A stretch of DNA of 6,519 nt from Gammaproteobacteria bacterium (GCA_030621975.1 JAUXGQ010000094.1:1-6519); one strand, 5' to 3'. Positions 1-6,493 are shown, counted from the stretch's first letter. Numbers and translations: made by a program. Notes: generated by a model not told the origin, from the letters alone.

Positions 1-158
1 AGGTTGCTCAGGGTAATGTATAAACCCAGTGGTAAAAACATGGCTATACCCAGCACCAAAACGGTCATCAATGTACCGACCTTGTGCTTGAGCAAAACTC
101 CCAGGCTGGAAAATAAACTATAACTATGCTGGCGTAACCAGGCGCGGATTTCGAGTTT
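1..158 (-). CDS. ftsX: Cell-division protein FtsX, N-terminal fragment (partial)
   Basis: FtsX is the membrane subunit of the FtsEX ABC-type complex, which acts at the division septum to control peptidoglycan hydrolysis. Reading the minus strand leftwards from about 158 gives KLEIRAWLRQHSYSLFSSLG, followed by a stretch with TLMTVLVLGIAMFLPLGLY and then the window edge. This matches the family's start: a short basic cytoplasmic lead, an 'SLG.L' segment, then 'LMT..V.GIA..LP.G.Y', the first transmembrane helix (about positions 12-74). Only about 50 codons are visible; the rest lies off the left edge. The frame has no stop from 1 to about 590 on the minus strand, and a GTG at 197-195 could serve as a start, but beyond about 158 the frame is antisense to conserved rpoN codons. 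The true 5' end therefore looks lost, and ftsE, the usual upstream partner, is absent. GC is about 44% over 1-140 against about 57% over 181-300. Identification is by motif memory only. Confidence 0.68.
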
Positions 159-173
159 CTCAGTCAGCGGAGT
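138..173. other. Junction of truncated ftsX and truncated rpoN
   Basis: Two unrelated genes meet here head to head, each lacking its 5' part. To the left, the minus strand reads FtsX-like sequence. To the right, the plus strand reads RpoN core sequence. In the rpoN frame there is an in-frame TAA at 135-137, and the open stretch after it reads PGADFEFLSQRS before the first possible GTG start. DFE..QRS resembles the acidic linker that precedes the RpoN core domain, so the breakpoint is probably near 138-160. Base composition changes at the same place. No inverted repeat, target duplication or transposase is visible. It may be an assembly chimera or a real rearrangement; the sequence alone cannot decide. 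Confidence 0.6.
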
Positions 174-1262
174 GTGGCGCAGACCCTGAACCAACACCTT
201 GTCTGGCAGATGAATCTCACCCCTTTCAGCAGCGGGGACCTGGCGATCGCTACGACGATTATCGACGCCATCAACGAGAACGGCTACCTGGGCAGCAACA
301 TCGAAGACATCCAGGCCGGCCTGGACGATCAGGAAGTCGGACGCGACGAGGTGGAAGCGGTGCTGCATCGGATACAGGCCTTCGACCCGCCGGGAGTGGG
401 CGCCCGCGACCCTCAGGAGTGCCTGCTGCTGCAATTGCGGCAGATGCCCGAAGATACCCCGCGCCGGGACAAGGCCATCCGCCTGTGTGCCGACTTCTTC
501 GAACTGCTGGCGGGGCGCGACCAGAACCAGATCATGCGCCGCTTGAAGGTATCGGAGGATGAACTGCAGAAGATCAATCAGCTCATCCAGTCATTAAACC
601 CGCACCCGGGCAGCCTGGTAGCCGACGCCCAAACGCAGTATGTGATCCCGGATGTATTCGTCTCCAGGAAGAACGGCAGCTGGCATGTGGAACTCAATCC
701 GGAAGCCACTCCAAAATTAAGGGTCAACGCCCATTATGCGAAACTCATCCGGCGCGCCGATCGAGGAGCGGACAACACCTACCTGAAAAACCATCTGCAG
801 GAGGCGCGCTGGTTCATAAAAAGCCTGGTCAGCCGCAACGAGACGCTGTTGCGCGTCGCCACCAAGATCGTTGAGTTCCAAAAGGGTTTTTTCGAACACG
901 GGCCCGAAGCGATGAGGCCCCTGGTGTTGCGCGATATCGCCGAGGCCCTGGAGATGCACGAGTCTACGATCTCGCGGGTCACCACCCAGAAATACATGCA
1001 CACGCCACGCGGTACTCTGGAGTTCAAGTACTTCTTCTCCAGCCATGTCAGCACCGCCGCGGGTGGTGAATGTTCAGCGACCGCGATTCGCGCCCTCATC
1101 AAAAAACTGATTGCCGCTGAGATCTCCAACAAACCGCTCAGCGACAACAAGCTCGCCGCCATCCTTTCCGAGCAGGGCATAGAAGTGGCTCGCCGGACGG
1201 TAGCGAAGTACCGAGAAGCGATGAGCATCCCGCCATCGAACAAGCGTAAACGCCTGCTATAG
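174..1262 (+). CDS. rpoN: RNA polymerase sigma-54 factor RpoN, 5'-truncated
   Basis: Sigma-54 directs RNA polymerase to -24/-12 promoters and needs AAA+ activators to open DNA. The core-binding region is recognisable from the start (LNQHLVWQMNLTPFS at residues 5-19, FDPPGVGARDPQECLL at 70-85, LNPHPG at 141-146). The helix-turn-helix region follows at about 250-271 (LRDIAEALEMHESTISR), then GTLEFKYFFSS at 280-290 and the RpoN box ARRTVAKYRE at 339-348, which reads the -24 element. The protein ends PPSNKRKRLL, as is typical. At 362 residues it is about 115 short of E. coli RpoN (477). Region I, which contacts activators and holds the closed complex, region II and the beginning of the core domain are missing. 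The GTG at 174 is only the first possible start after the junction and lacks a well-spaced Shine-Dalgarno, so it is probably not a native start. Upstream one expects lptB, but an ftsX fragment is there instead. If the junction is real, the product should not support normal activator-dependent transcription. Confidence 0.93.
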   Translation: MAQTLNQHLVWQMNLTPFSSGDLAIATTIIDAINENGYLGSNIEDIQAGLDDQEVGRDEVEAVLHRIQAFDPPGVGARDPQECLLLQLRQMPEDTPRRDKAIRLCADFFELLAGRDQNQIMRRLKVSEDELQKINQLIQSLNPHPGSLVADAQTQYVIPDVFVSRKNGSWHVELNPEATPKLRVNAHYAKLIRRADRGADNTYLKNHLQEARWFIKSLVSRNETLLRVATKIVEFQKGFFEHGPEAMRPLVLRDIAEALEMHESTISRVTTQKYMHTPRGTLEFKYFFSSHVSTAAGGECSATAIRALIKKLIAAEISNKPLSDNKLAAILSEQGIEVARRTVAKYREAMSIPPSNKRKRLL

Positions 1263-1272
1263 GAGTGATACC

Positions 1273-1602
1273 ATGCAAATCAGCGTGACCGGTCACCATG
1301 TCGACGTCACCCAACCTCTTAAAAGCTATGTGGACAACAAATTCGAGCGTCTGGAACGGCATTTCGATAGTGTCACCAATGTCCACGTGATATTGAGCGT
1401 GGAAAAACTGCGCCAAAAGGCTGAGGCCACGCTACATGTGAATGGCGCCAGCGTCTTCGCGGACTCGGTGCATGAAGACATGTATGCAGCCATCGATGGG
1501 CTGATCGACAAACTGGACCGGCAGGTGCTCAAGCACAAGGAAAAGAAAACCAGTCACCGCAATAACAATGGCCTGAAAAACATGGAACAGGACCAGGTCT
1601 GA
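1273..1602 (+). CDS. hpf: Ribosome hibernation promoting factor HPF, short form
   Basis: HPF binds the 30S subunit near the mRNA/tRNA channel and promotes inactive 100S ribosome dimers in stationary phase or starvation. The 109-residue product follows E. coli HPF closely: MQISVTGHHVDVT at the start, KFERLERHFD at 23-32, then VEKLRQKAEATLHVNG and the signature DMYAAIDGLIDKLDRQ, followed by a basic tail HKEKK. Length is close to E. coli HPF (95), with an extra hydrophilic tail of about 14 residues and no long-form C-terminal dimerisation domain. The start is supported by AGGAG at 1261-1265, seven bases before the ATG and overlapping the rpoN stop codon. Only 10 bases separate it from rpoN, so it is very likely co-transcribed. 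This position between rpoN and ptsN is the standard proteobacterial order. Confidence 0.95.
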   Translation: MQISVTGHHVDVTQPLKSYVDNKFERLERHFDSVTNVHVILSVEKLRQKAEATLHVNGASVFADSVHEDMYAAIDGLIDKLDRQVLKHKEKKTSHRNNNGLKNMEQDQV

Positions 1603-1620
1603 ACCAGATTCGAGGCAAAG

Positions 1621-2091
1621 ATGTTTCCAGCCAACTTTATCGACACCAAACGTATAGGCTGTCAAGTCGAGGCTAAAAGTAAGAAAAGGGTACTGGAGCA
1701 ACTCGGGCACCTGCTGGCGCAGACCCTGACCGGACTTACCCAGGACCTGATATTCGACCGACTGCTGGAACGTGAGCGCCTCGGCAGCACGGGCCTGGGG
1801 CAGGGCATCGCCCTCCCCCACGCCCGAATGAAGGAAGTACCACAGGCCTACGGTGCCTTCATTCAAGTCCGAAAAGGCGTTGAGTTCGATGCATTCGACA
1901 ATCAACCGGTCGACCTGGCATTCGCCCTTCTGGTGCCGGAGTCCGCAACCGAGGAGCACCTGCAACTGCTGGCCTCCCTGGCCTCCATGTTCAGCAATCC
2001 ACAGGTCTGTGCAGAGCTGCGCGAATCGGCCTCCCCCGACGAAGTCCTGCAGAAGATCCTGGACTGGGAAGCGTCCCCACAGACCGCATGA
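1621..2091 (+). CDS. ptsN: Nitrogen-regulatory PTS component EIIA-Ntr
   Basis: EIIA-Ntr is the output protein of the nitrogen PTS. It receives phosphate from HPr or NPr on a histidine, and its unphosphorylated or phosphorylated forms regulate partners such as potassium transport and sensor kinases in studied species. The 156 residues form one PTS EIIA type-2 (fructose/mannitol) domain. The SKKR motif lies at 20-23, RERLGSTGLGQGIALPHAR at 51-69 contains the phosphorylated His67 (equivalent to His73 of E. coli), and FDAFDNQPVDLAFALLVP is the conserved core strand. Length matches E. coli PtsN (163) apart from a short N-terminus. GAGG at 1612-1615 sits five bases upstream of the ATG. It lies 18 bases after hpf, and its stop overlaps the hprK start. 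No EIIB or EIIC domain is fused to it. Confidence 0.96.
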   Translation: MFPANFIDTKRIGCQVEAKSKKRVLEQLGHLLAQTLTGLTQDLIFDRLLERERLGSTGLGQGIALPHARMKEVPQAYGAFIQVRKGVEFDAFDNQPVDLAFALLVPESATEEHLQLLASLASMFSNPQVCAELRESASPDEVLQKILDWEASPQTA

Positions 2092-3041
2092 CAGAACCGG
2101 TCACCACCCGCACGCTTTTTGAGGCTTTAACCGATAGACTGAAACTCAAATGGGTGGCGGGTGAATCCGGTGGTCAATCACCTCTGCGGAGGGACCTTTC
2201 GGAAACCCACCGCCAACCGGCGGTCGGGCACCTCAATTGCATCCACCCGAACCGAATTCAAGTGATTGGCCATGCAGAGCTGGTCTACCTGACCGAACTG
2301 ACCGACGTTTCTTATCGGGAAACCATAGACAAGCTTTTTTCCGCACGACCGGCAGCGATACTCTTTTCCGATGGTGTCGAGGTAGAGGGGGATTTCATCC
2401 GCAAGGCGGAAGAACACCGTACGCCCCTGCTCAGTTCACCGTTGGATGACAACCAGCTTGTCAGCGACCTGCACTATTATTTCACCCACGCCCTGGCAGA
2501 GCGGCTCACCGTGCATGGTGTTTTCCTGGAAGTCATGGGCATGGGTGTACTGCTCACAGGCGATGCCTCGGTGGGTAAGAGCGAACTGGCCCTGGAGTTG
2601 ATCACTCGAGGCCATCGACTGATCGCCGATGACGCCCCTGAGTTTGCCCATATCGCCCCCGACATCCTGCTCGGCACCTGCCCGCCCCTGCTGCGGGAAT
2701 TTCTTGAGGTGAGGGGTCTGGGTATCCTCAATATCCGGGCCATGTTCGGCGACAGCGTCATAAAACAGAAAAAATATCTGCGCCTGATCATCCACCTGCA
2801 GAAGATGAGCGACAAGGAACTGGCCCGCATGGACCGCCTGGAGGGTTCCCACACCCAGGCCAGATTGCTCGGCGTATCCATCCCGAAGATTACGGTACCC
2901 GTAGCCTCGGGGCGCAATCTGGCCATACTGGTAGAGGCCGCCGTGCGCCTCCATATCCTGAGCCTCAAAGGCTACGATGCGCGTCAGGTTTTCGTGGATC
3001 GTCAGCTTCGGATGATCGACAAGGCAGAGCGTCAGGGATGA
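2088..3041 (+). CDS. hprK: HPr kinase/phosphorylase HprK
   Basis: HprK is a bifunctional cytoplasmic enzyme that uses ATP or pyrophosphate to phosphorylate HPr on Ser46 and also removes that phosphate. The 317 residues show both domains. The N-terminal HprK_N region includes IHPNRIQVIG at 52-61. In the C-terminal kinase domain, His143 in HGVFLEVMGMGVLLTG is the conserved catalytic-region histidine. The P-loop is GDASVGKS (158-165), followed by ELALELITRGHRLIADD with the acidic pair Asp181-Asp182. The HprK signature EVRGLGILNIRAMFG is at 207-221, and VPVASGRNLAILVE is at 270-283. Length fits the family (about 310-320). The P-loop reads A-S where S-G is common, but the Walker A spacing and GKS are intact. 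The start ATG overlaps the ptsN stop by four bases; no strong Shine-Dalgarno is nearby, which points to translational coupling. Its substrate HPr, with Ser46, is encoded three genes downstream. Confidence 0.96.
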   Translation: MTEPVTTRTLFEALTDRLKLKWVAGESGGQSPLRRDLSETHRQPAVGHLNCIHPNRIQVIGHAELVYLTELTDVSYRETIDKLFSARPAAILFSDGVEVEGDFIRKAEEHRTPLLSSPLDDNQLVSDLHYYFTHALAERLTVHGVFLEVMGMGVLLTGDASVGKSELALELITRGHRLIADDAPEFAHIAPDILLGTCPPLLREFLEVRGLGILNIRAMFGDSVIKQKKYLRLIIHLQKMSDKELARMDRLEGSHTQARLLGVSIPKITVPVASGRNLAILVEAAVRLHILSLKGYDARQVFVDRQLRMIDKAERQG

Positions 3042-3895
3042 AGCTCGTTATCGTCACCGGCCTGTCCGGCTCCGGAAAAAGCGTCGCCCTGCACGCCCTG
3101 GAGGATCTTGGCTATTATTGTATCGATAACCTGCCAGTCTTCCTGCTGGAGGGATTTGTCAGCCGCCTGCAGGGGCAGGGGGATGATTTTTATCGCCTGG
3201 CGGCGATCGGTATCGATGCGCGCAATCAGTCCAGCGGACTCAAGCAGGCGAAAAAGCAGGTAACAATGCTGCGCAACAAGGGCCTGCAATGTGAAATCAT
3301 CTTTCTCGAGGCCCAAGCGGACACGCTGATAAGACGTTTCAGCGAAACCCGGCGCAAACACCCGTTGACGGGGCCAAACCGCCCGCTCGCCGAAGCCATC
3401 AAGCTGGAACGGCAACTGCTCGAACCCTTTCTGAGCGACGCCGACCTGCACATCGATACCACCCACACCAATGTTCATGAGTTAAGGGATATCGTTCGTA
3501 CCAGGCTCGGCGACCCTGAGGGCATGACGCTGTCCCTGCTGTTCCAGTCGTTCGGGTTCAAGCACAGCGTACCGGCGGATGCGGATTTCGTATTTGACGT
3601 GCGCTGCCTTCCCAACCCCCACTGGCAGACAGAACTGCGCCCTTTGACCGGTCTCGACGAGAAAGTCATCGACTTCTTGGAGAAGGACGGCTCCGTGAAC
3701 AGCATGCGCGAGGACCTGGTCGGGTTCCTCGAAAACTGGATTCCCCGGTTTGAAGCGGACGGACGCAGCTATGTCACCGTCGCGGTGGGCTGTACCGGCG
3801 GACAACACCGCTCGGTGTATATGGCGGAAAAGCTGGCAGCCCATTTCAGAGACAAGGGCCGCAAGGTGCTCACTCGGCATCGGGAGTTGTCATGA
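3038..3895 (+). CDS. rapZ: RapZ / YvcJ-family nucleotide-binding regulator
   Basis: In E. coli RapZ is an RNA adaptor that senses glucosamine-6-phosphate and delivers the sRNA GlmZ to RNase E; outside Enterobacterales the role is less defined. The 285-residue product has the Walker A GLSGSGKS at 8-15 in the typical VTGLSGSGKSVALHALEDLG context, followed by YYCIDNLP at 26-33. The C-terminal domain carries LLFQSFGFKHSVPADADFVFDVR, LPNPHW and the conserved VGCTGGQHRSVYMAE (250-264). Length equals E. coli RapZ (284). The C-terminus ends RHRELS and lacks the Lys-Arg-Lys tail that E. coli RapZ uses to bind small RNAs; Arg275 sits where E. coli has Lys270. It overlaps hprK and the next gene by ATGA at each end. 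The Shine-Dalgarno is weak, so coupling from hprK is likely. Confidence 0.95.
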   Translation: MKLVIVTGLSGSGKSVALHALEDLGYYCIDNLPVFLLEGFVSRLQGQGDDFYRLAAIGIDARNQSSGLKQAKKQVTMLRNKGLQCEIIFLEAQADTLIRRFSETRRKHPLTGPNRPLAEAIKLERQLLEPFLSDADLHIDTTHTNVHELRDIVRTRLGDPEGMTLSLLFQSFGFKHSVPADADFVFDVRCLPNPHWQTELRPLTGLDEKVIDFLEKDGSVNSMREDLVGFLENWIPRFEADGRSYVTVAVGCTGGQHRSVYMAEKLAAHFRDKGRKVLTRHRELS

Positions 3896-4287
3896 GCATC
3901 GGAGTATTGATTATCACGCACAGCGCCATCGGCCCTGCATTGCTGGAAACGGCGGGCAAGATGTTGGGCCGATGCCCGTTGGCGATCGAAACGCTGTCAG
4001 TAACCAATGGGGGCGATGTTGAGTTGATGCGGGAACAGGCCCATGGGATGGTAAGGGAACTTGACCAGGGAGATGGCGTGCTGGTCCTAACCGATATGTA
4101 CGGATCAACGCCGAGCAACATCGCAGCGGGGCTGCAAAAGGATGGCAAGATAAACGTCGTTGCCGGCATTAATCTGCCGATGTTGGTCCGGGTTTTAAAC
4201 TATCCTGTTCTGGACCTGGCCACGCTGGCGGAAAAGGCGCTGAGCGGTGGTCGCGACGGTATTCTGCTTTGCAAGAGGCCAACATGA
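3892..4287 (+). CDS. PTS EIIA component, mannose/fructose (EIIA-Man) family
   Basis: This is a single EIIA domain of the mannose PTS family, which accepts phosphate from HPr on a histidine. The 131 residues begin MSIGVLIITHSAIG with the phosphorylatable His10, as in E. coli EIIA-Man. VLTDMYGSTPSNIAA at 65-79 contains the active-site Asp68 and the glycine-rich turn, and GINLPMLVRVL at 92-102 is the conserved interface strand. It lacks the EIIB domain fused to it in E. coli ManX, and no EIIB, EIIC or EIID gene is in the window, so a regulatory rather than transport role is inferred. Such stand-alone proteins beside hprK, ptsH and ptsI are known in many proteobacteria and have been called PtsA or ManX-like; their output is largely undefined. 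GGGAG at 3882-3886 lies five bases before the ATG. The gene overlaps rapZ and ptsH by four bases each. Confidence 0.94.
   Translation: MSIGVLIITHSAIGPALLETAGKMLGRCPLAIETLSVTNGGDVELMREQAHGMVRELDQGDGVLVLTDMYGSTPSNIAAGLQKDGKINVVAGINLPMLVRVLNYPVLDLATLAEKALSGGRDGILLCKRPT
4274..4278 (+). promoter_or_regulatory. Ribosome binding site fixing the ptsH start
   Basis: AGAGG lies five bases upstream of ATG 4284. An in-frame TTG at 4269 would add five residues (MQEAN) but has no comparable site before it. ATG 4284 also yields the same ATGA overlap seen at the other junctions and puts the active histidine at the canonical position 15. Confidence 0.75.
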
Positions 4288-4553
4288 TCCGCGAAGACGT
4301 CACTATAATCAATAAATTGGGTCTGCACGCCAGGGCGGCCGCCAAGCTGGTCAATTGTGCCAGCGAGTATTCCAGTAATGTTCAACTCGTGCGCAACAAT
4401 CAAAAGGTCAACGGAAAAAGCATCATGGGTGTCATGATGCTGGCCGCCAGTAAGGGGACGACACTGGCCTTGGAGGTGAAGGGCGAGGATGAAATCGAGG
4501 CTGTTGCCGCACTGAAAAAGCTGATCGCGGAACGATTCGGAGAACCCGAATGA
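4284..4553 (+). CDS. ptsH: Phosphocarrier protein HPr
   Basis: HPr is the small cytoplasmic carrier that moves phosphate from Enzyme I to EIIA proteins. Starting at ATG 4284 the product is 89 residues, close to E. coli HPr (85) and NPr (90). KLGLHARAAAK at 11-21 places the phosphorylated His15, with Arg17 beside it, exactly as in the family. VNGKSIMGVMML at 42-53 holds Ser46, the target of HPr kinase, in the expected context. This is consistent with the hprK gene upstream. Because both sites are present, HPr can in principle be in His-P, Ser-P or unphosphorylated form. The gene overlaps the EIIA-Man-like gene and ptsI by ATGA. No fusion or truncation is seen. Whether to call it HPr or NPr is a naming matter; Ser46 plus HprK favours HPr. 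Confidence 0.96.
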   Translation: MIREDVTIINKLGLHARAAAKLVNCASEYSSNVQLVRNNQKVNGKSIMGVMMLAASKGTTLALEVKGEDEIEAVAALKKLIAERFGEPE

Positions 4554-6292
4554 CAATGACCTGTCTCGGTATCGGCATAGGCGTCTCCAACAGCATTGCT
4601 ATGGGTAAGGCCTATCTGCTGGCGCGCAGGGGCTACCGGGCCACCCCGCGCTGGGTCCAGCAGAGCGAGGTGGAGGCCGAAGTCGAACGCTTCCAGCAGG
4701 CGCTGGCGACCGCGGCCCAGCATCTGAAGTCCGTGCGCCGTCAGATTCCGGAATCCATAGCCTCGGACATCACGGAGTTCATCGATACGCATCTCTTGAT
4801 GCTGGAGGACTCCGCCCTCACGGATGTGCCGATAGCGCTGATCCGCGAGCAGCTATGCGGTGCGGAATGGGCTCTACAGATCCGCCGTGATGCCCTGGTG
4901 CGGGTGTTCGACGAAATGGACGACCCCTATCTGCGTACCCGCAAGAATGACGTGGACCATGTGGTCCACCAGATCCAGAAAATCCTGTTCAATCATGGCC
5001 AGGCGCAAGAGGAAAACCTGGAAAAACGGGTCATTCTGGCCCCGGATCTGACCCCTGCCGACACTATTTTGATGCGCCATCAGGGCATTGCGGCATTCGT
5101 AACCGAATACGGCAGCCCCATGTCCCACACCGCCATTCTCGCGCGCAGTCTGGGCATCCCGGCGGTGGTCGGCATACGCAATGTCACCCGCTTTCACAGG
5201 GATGGTGAACAGCTCGTGGTCGACGGCCGACACGGCGTGGTCATCGCAGACGCCGATGAGGAAATCCTGGCGCATTTCCGGCGCCGCATCGCCGAGCAGC
5301 AGGCCCATGCCGCGAAACTGCGGGGCTTGCGCGACCAGCCAGCGATCACCATTGACGGCCAAAGCGTGGGTCTCATGGCCAATATCGAGCTTCCGGAAGA
5401 CATCGAAACCACCCGCAGCAACGCCGCCAGTGGGGTGGGGCTTTACCGCACGGAATTTCTCTACATGAACCGCGATTCGGCCCCGGACGAGGAAGAGCAT
5501 CTGCGCACCTACCTGGCCGTGGTGCAGGGACTCGGCCACATTCCCGTTACTATACGCACCCTCGACCTCGGGGCAGACAAGCAGGTGGATGGCGGATGTC
5601 CGGTCTTGACCCCGCCCGCCTGCAACCCGGCGCTGGGCCTGCGTGCCATTCGCCTCTGCCTCAAGGAGCCGGACCTTTTCAAACCGCAACTGCGGGCCAT
5701 CCTGCGGGCTTCCGCCTATGGTCCGGTGCGCATCATGATTCCCATGTTGTCTAATCTGGATGAACTGCACAAGACCCGGCGGATCATTGAGGAAACCAAA
5801 CTGGAACTGACCGGGGAAGGCATCGCTTTCGATTCGGACATCCCCGTCGGCGGCATGATCGAAGTGCCGGCTGCAGCCTTGTCAGCGGCCAGCTTTGCAC
5901 GGCATCTGGATTTCCTGTCAATCGGCACCAATGATCTCATCCAGTACACGCTCGCCATCGATCGCGTCGACGACCAGGTCAATTATCTGTTCGACCCGCT
6001 GCATCCGGCGGTGCTGCGTCTGATCAAGATGACCATCGATGCCGCCCATGCGGCTGCAATCCCGGTGAGCATGTGCGGCGAAATGGCCGGCGATCCCCGC
6101 TATACCCGTCTGCTTCTGGGCATGGGCCTGCGAACCTTCAGTATGCAGCCCGATGCCCTTCTGGATATCAAGCACATCGTGCGCAGCAGCGATATCCGCC
6201 AGCTCAGCCGACAAGCCACAGAGCTGTTTCAAGAATTAGATATGGTGGACGTAGGACAGGTGCTGGAAAAGATCAATGCGGACGCCGGCTGA
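4550..6292 (+). CDS. ptsI: PEP-protein phosphotransferase, Enzyme I of the PTS
   Basis: Enzyme I autophosphorylates from phosphoenolpyruvate and donates the phosphate to HPr. The 580-residue length matches classic Enzyme I (E. coli PtsI 575). There is no N-terminal GAF domain, so it is not the longer PtsP (EI-Ntr) type, though automated annotation often uses the symbol ptsP. The N-terminal HPr-binding region includes HLLMLEDSAL (81-90). The swivelling phosphohistidine domain has YGSPMSHTAILARSLGIPAVVG, with active His193. The C-terminal PEP-binding barrel has GVGLYRTEFLYM (Arg300), TIRTLDLGADK (Arg336), GGMIEVPAAA (Glu438), LSIGTNDLIQYTLAIDR (Asn461, Asp462) and VSMCGEMAGD with the catalytic Cys509. 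All key residues are present. GGAG at 4539-4542 is seven bases before ATG 4550, favouring it over ATG 4556. It overlaps ptsH by four bases and is the last gene of the cluster here. Confidence 0.96.
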   Translation: MTMTCLGIGIGVSNSIAMGKAYLLARRGYRATPRWVQQSEVEAEVERFQQALATAAQHLKSVRRQIPESIASDITEFIDTHLLMLEDSALTDVPIALIREQLCGAEWALQIRRDALVRVFDEMDDPYLRTRKNDVDHVVHQIQKILFNHGQAQEENLEKRVILAPDLTPADTILMRHQGIAAFVTEYGSPMSHTAILARSLGIPAVVGIRNVTRFHRDGEQLVVDGRHGVVIADADEEILAHFRRRIAEQQAHAAKLRGLRDQPAITIDGQSVGLMANIELPEDIETTRSNAASGVGLYRTEFLYMNRDSAPDEEEHLRTYLAVVQGLGHIPVTIRTLDLGADKQVDGGCPVLTPPACNPALGLRAIRLCLKEPDLFKPQLRAILRASAYGPVRIMIPMLSNLDELHKTRRIIEETKLELTGEGIAFDSDIPVGGMIEVPAAALSAASFARHLDFLSIGTNDLIQYTLAIDRVDDQVNYLFDPLHPAVLRLIKMTIDAAHAAAIPVSMCGEMAGDPRYTRLLLGMGLRTFSMQPDALLDIKHIVRSSDIRQLSRQATELFQELDMVDVGQVLEKINADAG

Positions 6293-6310
6293 CGAAACAA
6301 TACGGCCGCC

Positions 6311-6330
6311 CCTATCTGGCATTAGATGGG
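6311..6330 (+). terminator. Weak hairpin after ptsI, possible terminator
   Basis: CCTATCT (6311-6317) can pair with AGATGGG (6324-6330), including one G-T wobble, around the loop GGCATT. It lies 18 bases after the ptsI stop, a good place for transcription to end. There is no following T-run, so it does not meet the usual rule for an intrinsic terminator and may be chance. Confidence 0.25.
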
Positions 6331-6336
6331 TAGATC

Positions 6337-6370
6337 GTTAAAAACAGCTTAACCACGGATTAACACAGAT
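6337..6370. repeat. Repeat-like motif with TTAAC/GTTAA copies
   Basis: GTTAA at 6337-6341 is followed by TTAAC at 6349-6353 and again at 6360-6364, giving inverted and direct copies spaced 11-12 bases apart. AACCACGGATTAACACAGAT (6351-6370) resembles a short intergenic repeat type that recurs in many environmental bacterial genomes. That resemblance is from memory and has not been tested against this genome. Confidence 0.35.
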
Positions 6371-6463
6371 GGGATTTCAATTACGCCTGCCTACCTGCTA
6401 ATGAGGCTTCCTGATTACCTACGTGACTAAGCTATGCTCCAAGGCAAGGGGTAGCCTGGACGC

Positions 6464-6493
6464 CGTAGGGGGGATAAGCGTAGCGCATCCACC
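6464..6493. repeat. Palindromic intergenic repeat (GGATAAGCG-type)
   Basis: GGATAAGCG (6472-6480) followed by TAG and CGCATCC (6484-6490) forms a compact imperfect hairpin: GGAT pairs with ATCC and GCG with CGC, with AA bulged. The motif, flanked by CGTAGG on the left and ACC on the right, resembles a dispersed repeat common in gammaproteobacterial intergenic DNA. The octamer GCGTAGCG recurs at 6501-6508. Family assignment is from memory; only one copy is visible here. Confidence 0.45.

Noticed and set aside
1..173. Insertion sequence or transposon at the ftsX/rpoN junction
   Set aside because: No terminal inverted repeat, target duplication or transposase fragment is visible; the left part reads as FtsX instead.
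159..590. Minus-strand frame remains open far beyond the FtsX-like part
   Set aside because: It is in exact codon register with rpoN and stays open only because that stretch of rpoN uses no TTA, CTA or TCA codons. It shows no family resemblance, so I do not extend ftsX through it.
4269..4283. TTG start five codons upstream for ptsH
   Set aside because: ATG 4284 has a better ribosome binding site, the same ATGA overlap as neighbouring genes, and gives His15 and Ser46 canonical numbering.
4874..5770. Long minus-strand open frame of 298 codons inside ptsI
   Set aside because: It is antisense to a fully conserved Enzyme I, has no recognisable domain, and is typical of a high-GC shadow frame.
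6073..6333. Plus-strand open frame of 86 codons overlapping the end of ptsI
   Set aside because: Most of it lies inside the conserved C-terminus of Enzyme I in another frame, and the protein has no family resemblance.
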